A stretch of 64,000 nucleotides of DNA from Paenibacillus pectinilyticus. Its GTDB lineage: Bacteria; Bacillota; Bacilli; Paenibacillales; NBRC-103111. Position numbers and translations under genes: made by a program. The notes beneath the pieces were generated by a model. That model worked only from the letters and a program-made list of their open reading frames with translations. It made no database searches and was not told the DNA's origin. Below are positions 61,866-64,000 of the stretch, in pieces (the first letter of the stretch is position 1; each line of letters opens with the position of its first letter). The DNA lies in assembly GCF_001700435.1 (NCBI RefSeq), contig NZ_LYPC01000022.1:164086-228085 (forward strand), given 5' to 3'.

Positions 61866-62225
61866 TCAAACGCGCGCAAGCTTCAGCAGCCAACTGGAGT
61901 TGCGGTCTAGCATGCGGGTGTTTCGCGCTCTGTTGATAACGGAAATGTTTAGAAAGATCCGTACTGTGTCTCCGGTTCGGTTGTTGAAAAGTACTTTGTT
62001 CGGTTGCAAATCGCCGGAACCGCCTCGGACAATGAACGTTCCTGTCGAAGGCAATGCCTCCACTTTGAAGGTGAATGCATCGTTGGACAGCAGGAAATTC
62101 AAACTTTTCAACACAAGCTTTTTCCCGTTAGGCACGTCAATCACAATGGTTTGAACATCAACACTTTTTCCGGGACTTAACTTAATAGGCGCCGTCCCAC
62201 CGACAATTCCATTTAGTTGAAGCAT
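61866..62225 (-). CDS. Hypothetical beta-rich protein, 119 aa
   Basis: GGAGGT 6 bp before the ATG. It starts MLQLNGIVGGTAPIKLSPGK and shows alternating hydrophobic strands (VDVQTIVIDVPNGKKLVLKS, TFIVRGGSGDLQPNKVLF), ending in a basic tail. No signal peptide, no membrane helix, no Cys. Family not recognised. Confidence 0.6.
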   Translation of the reverse strand: MLQLNGIVGGTAPIKLSPGKSVDVQTIVIDVPNGKKLVLKSLNFLLSNDAFTFKVEALPSTGTFIVRGGSGDLQPNKVLFNNRTGDTVRIFLNISVINRARNTRMLDRNSSWLLKLARV

Positions 62226-62310
62226 AACTACACCTCCAGTTCGAATATACGACAGTATATGGAAGACGCTCTGGAAGGGATTGTATGATTGTCCAAATGC
62301 ATATGGCCAA

Positions 62311-62526
62311 TTAGAAGCCAGGAAGCAATCTACGAGTAGTTATTCTCGGATTCATCGCTCGGGATTCATTGATGTCTGATTCAATATTGATCCTCAGCAA
62401 TTGACCCTTGATTCCATCGTGATGCACGGTCAAAGTAAGAATTCCTTTTTCTGAAGGAGTTATTATCCATCTATATGAATCTTGACCGACGATGATTATT
62501 CTCGATCCTTTCTTTCTGATTATCAT
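62311..62526 (-). CDS. Hypothetical small basic protein, 71 aa
   Basis: ATG 62526 after GGGGGTGG. MIIRKKGSRIIIVGQDSYRW, then ITPSEKGILTLTVHHDG and an Arg-rich end (NPRITTRRLL). Beta-rich and basic. Lies 85 bp upstream of the previous gene in the same direction. Not recognised. Confidence 0.5.
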   Translation of the reverse strand: MIIRKKGSRIIIVGQDSYRWIITPSEKGILTLTVHHDGIKGQLLRINIESDINESRAMNPRITTRRLLPGF

Positions 62527-62603
62527 TAACCCACCCCCAAATCTTAAAGTCACTTGAACAAACGTTATTCGTTTGCTTAGCGATGTCTCAGTCCATCGGA
62601 AGC

Positions 62604-63158
62604 TTAGGTATGGTGTACAGGCTTGTCAAATGATCCTGAAGTTTTTCTTAAAATTATTTCAACGATTTCTTCAGTTTCTCTATGGTCTGTTTCTATATGT
62701 TCTTGAAATCTATTCTCTTTAAATGTAGCTACACCTGCTTTTATATGCTGCTGGTACCAAGCATCATAAGTGTTCCCGCGTTTTTCAATACGCTTTTTGA
62801 TTGTGTCTTCGGATGCTAAGAGGCAAAAATGAAAAACTTCTCGATCAATACTTCTAAAACCGTTGTAAATGTATTCGAAATTTACAGCTTTATATATTGT
62901 CATAGGAACAATAAGATGTTTCTTGTACCTATTGAATAATTCTTGAGCTGTCTTTACAGCAAGAATTCTCCACAATTCTATATCCTGAAAATCATCAGTT
63001 AGTTCCTCTTCAAAGTACACGTCTTCTGTAATGATTTTTCTTAACATATATCCAACTTCCTCAGGATCATAAATCATACTATTTGGAATTAAGGGTTGAA
63101 GCATTTGAGCAGTCGTGGTTTTACCTGAGCCAAACGACCCGTTAATCATAATAATCAA
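62604..63158 (-). CDS. TmrB-like P-loop nucleotide kinase/ATPase
   Basis: Walker A GSFGSGKTTTA at residues 7-17, followed by the TmrB pattern: SMIYDPEEVGYMLRKI, LIVPMTIYKAVNFEYI, FHFCLLASEDTIKKRIEKRG and FQEHIETDHRETEEI. 184 residues, close to Bacillus TmrB, which binds tunicamycin and gives resistance. Whether this one does is unknown. Partial element end at 62571 (CGTTATTCGTTTGCTTAGCG) lies on its 3' side. Confidence 0.83.
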   Translation of the reverse strand: MIIMINGSFGSGKTTTAQMLQPLIPNSMIYDPEEVGYMLRKIITEDVYFEEELTDDFQDIELWRILAVKTAQELFNRYKKHLIVPMTIYKAVNFEYIYNGFRSIDREVFHFCLLASEDTIKKRIEKRGNTYDAWYQQHIKAGVATFKENRFQEHIETDHRETEEIVEIILRKTSGSFDKPVHHT

Positions 63159-63321
63159 GAGAGATCACTCCTAGATATTGATAAACTAGTTAATTGTTTT
63201 TATATATTCTCTTATAAAACTACGCCTTCTCTTGTTGTTATTTGAACAAAAGTTCACCATTTTTAGTTCTGATAAATTAAGAAAGTACCGTAATAATATA
63301 ATGTCGATGCTTTTCAAAACT

Positions 63322-63660
63322 CTACATAAGTATTTTATACTTTTCATTAAATATCCCTAATATTTCTCTGATCATAATGTCCAACTTCAACATTACTTCT
63401 GCTACGATATCTCGCGGCAATTCTTTGTAATACGCATGGGCGATCCCACCAGATATGCATGCTATGATATCACTATCCCCGCCAATCGAAATAGCTTTCC
63501 TAATTGAATCTTCAAAATCAGTTGACTATATGAAAGAGATGATTGCTTGAGATACTGTTCCTTGGCAGCTTGGATCAAAGCCATATGTTGGTCTGATTTC
63601 GTCTAGAGTTTGTTCTAAATTATATTTGAATTTTCTTTGAATGTACTGTTTTATCTCATT
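63322..63660 (-). pseudogene. ADP-ribosylglycohydrolase C-terminal remnant
   Basis: Reads NEIKQYIQRKFKYNL, then LDEIRPTYGFDPSCQGTVSQ, SFI, a TAG codon, STDFEDSIRKAISIGGDSD and GGIAHAYYKELP to the stop at 63322. GGDSD is the magnesium-binding motif of the family. The 5' two-thirds are missing and the cut lies where repeat N begins (63661). So the gene was truncated at the element and carries a nonsense codon in addition. Confidence 0.8.
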
Positions 63661-63780
63661 TTATTTCTCAAACCTCGTATTTACTCATAATAGGAATGCT
63701 GCCCGTTACTTGAATAAACAAAAAAGAAGAGCTGCCGTGATGCAGTCTCCTCCGCTATAGTTTTCCGATAGTTGAGCGAA
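63661..63780. repeat. Cassette-boundary repeat N
   Basis: TTATTTCTCA, CCTCGTATTTACTC and AGGAATGCTGCCCGTTAC at the left; hairpin GAGCTGC / GCAGTCTC (63730-63750); right end CTATAGTTTTCCGATAGTTG and AGCG. The right end and the following 170 bp are nearly the same as at 40853. Confidence 0.85.
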
Positions 63781-63790
63781 GGTATTTTAG

Positions 63791-64000
63791 TTATTGAATA
63801 GGTGTAAATGAAACATTCCAAATACCATCATCATCTTTAATCATTTGAAATCCTGTTTTGCTTTTTGCTTCTTCGCTTGACTGATACTCAATATACCCTT
63901 CAAAATCACTTGATTGCAGGAATTTTCCTTTTTCAATATTACTAAAAGTTTTAAGGATTTGTTCTGTTGTTCCTCTATCAGAACTTGAGATTTTTTTATC
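63791..64000 (-). CDS. Gene of unknown function running off the window, parent of the 40.9-kb copy
   Basis: C-terminal 69 residues visible, from DKKISSSDRGTTEQILKTFS through NIEKGKFLQSSDFEGYIEYQ to SFTPIQ. Hydrophilic, with a final strand pair (FQMIKDDDGIWNVSFTPIQ) like the NTF2/DUF4878-type ends of small exported proteins. The start lies beyond the window. Its 3' end is followed at once by repeat N, as expected for a gene-plus-recombination-site cassette. Confidence 0.75.
   Translation of the reverse strand, partial: DKKISSSDRGTTEQILKTFSNIEKGKFLQSSDFEGYIEYQSSEEAKSKTGFQMIKDDDGIWNVSFTPIQ

Noticed and set aside
1..64000. tRNA, rRNA or classical riboswitch
   Set aside because: I found no cloverleaf, rRNA segment, T-box or known riboswitch core when reading the intergenic regions, though a covariance search would be decisive.

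Overview
The window looks like a chromosomal segment of a spore-forming Bacillales bacterium, most likely Paenibacillus or a close relative. The signs are a GerA-type germination operon, a YcdB/SLH surface protein, a YjgB-family lipoprotein, a DUF1796 protein, Zur-type operators and near-canonical Gram-positive ribosome binding sites. This assignment is an inference; no rRNA, tRNA or core marker gene lies in the window.

Positions 1-37.6 kb are ordinary, mostly intact genes. They run: polysaccharide deacetylase; catalase; a three-gene germinant-receptor operon with a plausible sigma-G promoter; a YjgB lipoprotein; a decayed SDR gene; an ABM monooxygenase; a Rieske oxygenase; msrA; a cytochrome bd oxidase operon (38-aa membrane protein, cydA, cydB, cydS) behind a Rex-like operator; and a zinc-starvation region. 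That region has a permease pair facing adcC-adcB-adcA-zagA, with four Zur-like boxes between them. Next come an SLH protein, an RCC1-repeat protein, a D-2-hydroxyacid dehydrogenase, a hybrid histidine kinase, a VOC gene divergent from a WYL regulator, a hydroxyurea/streptomycin-type kinase, an ABC exporter, a TetR regulator divergent from a PanE-like reductase, and a serine hydrolase.

Positions 37.7-39.2 kb hold the decayed remains of neighbouring GH3 and GH20 glycosidase genes.

Positions 39.3-64 kb are very different. Nearly all genes point left (minus strand), most are single-gene units (GNAT, DUF4085, phosphotransferase, small lipoproteins, HAD, nuclease, AHSA1, low-molecular-weight phosphatase, TmrB-like kinase and others), and many are truncated or broken. 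They are separated by a recurrent element of roughly 80-110 bp, present in about 15 full or partial copies. Its outer ends are short inverted sites (GCTCTAC or GCTAAAC against GTTGAGC), its middle is a GC-rich hairpin, and it resembles the attC sites of integron cassettes. Two IS110-family elements and one orphan IS end sit at nearly the same distance from copies of this element. One cassette is present twice (98% identical over 183 bp), and one of its copies is cut exactly at an element end. I regard this as a chromosomal integron-like cassette array in a Firmicute; no integrase lies inside the window. A six-gene operon (two sugar-type ABC permeases, HAD phosphatase, RNase J-like MBL protein, solute-binding lipoprotein, DeoR regulator) is embedded in it at 48.4-55.0 kb.
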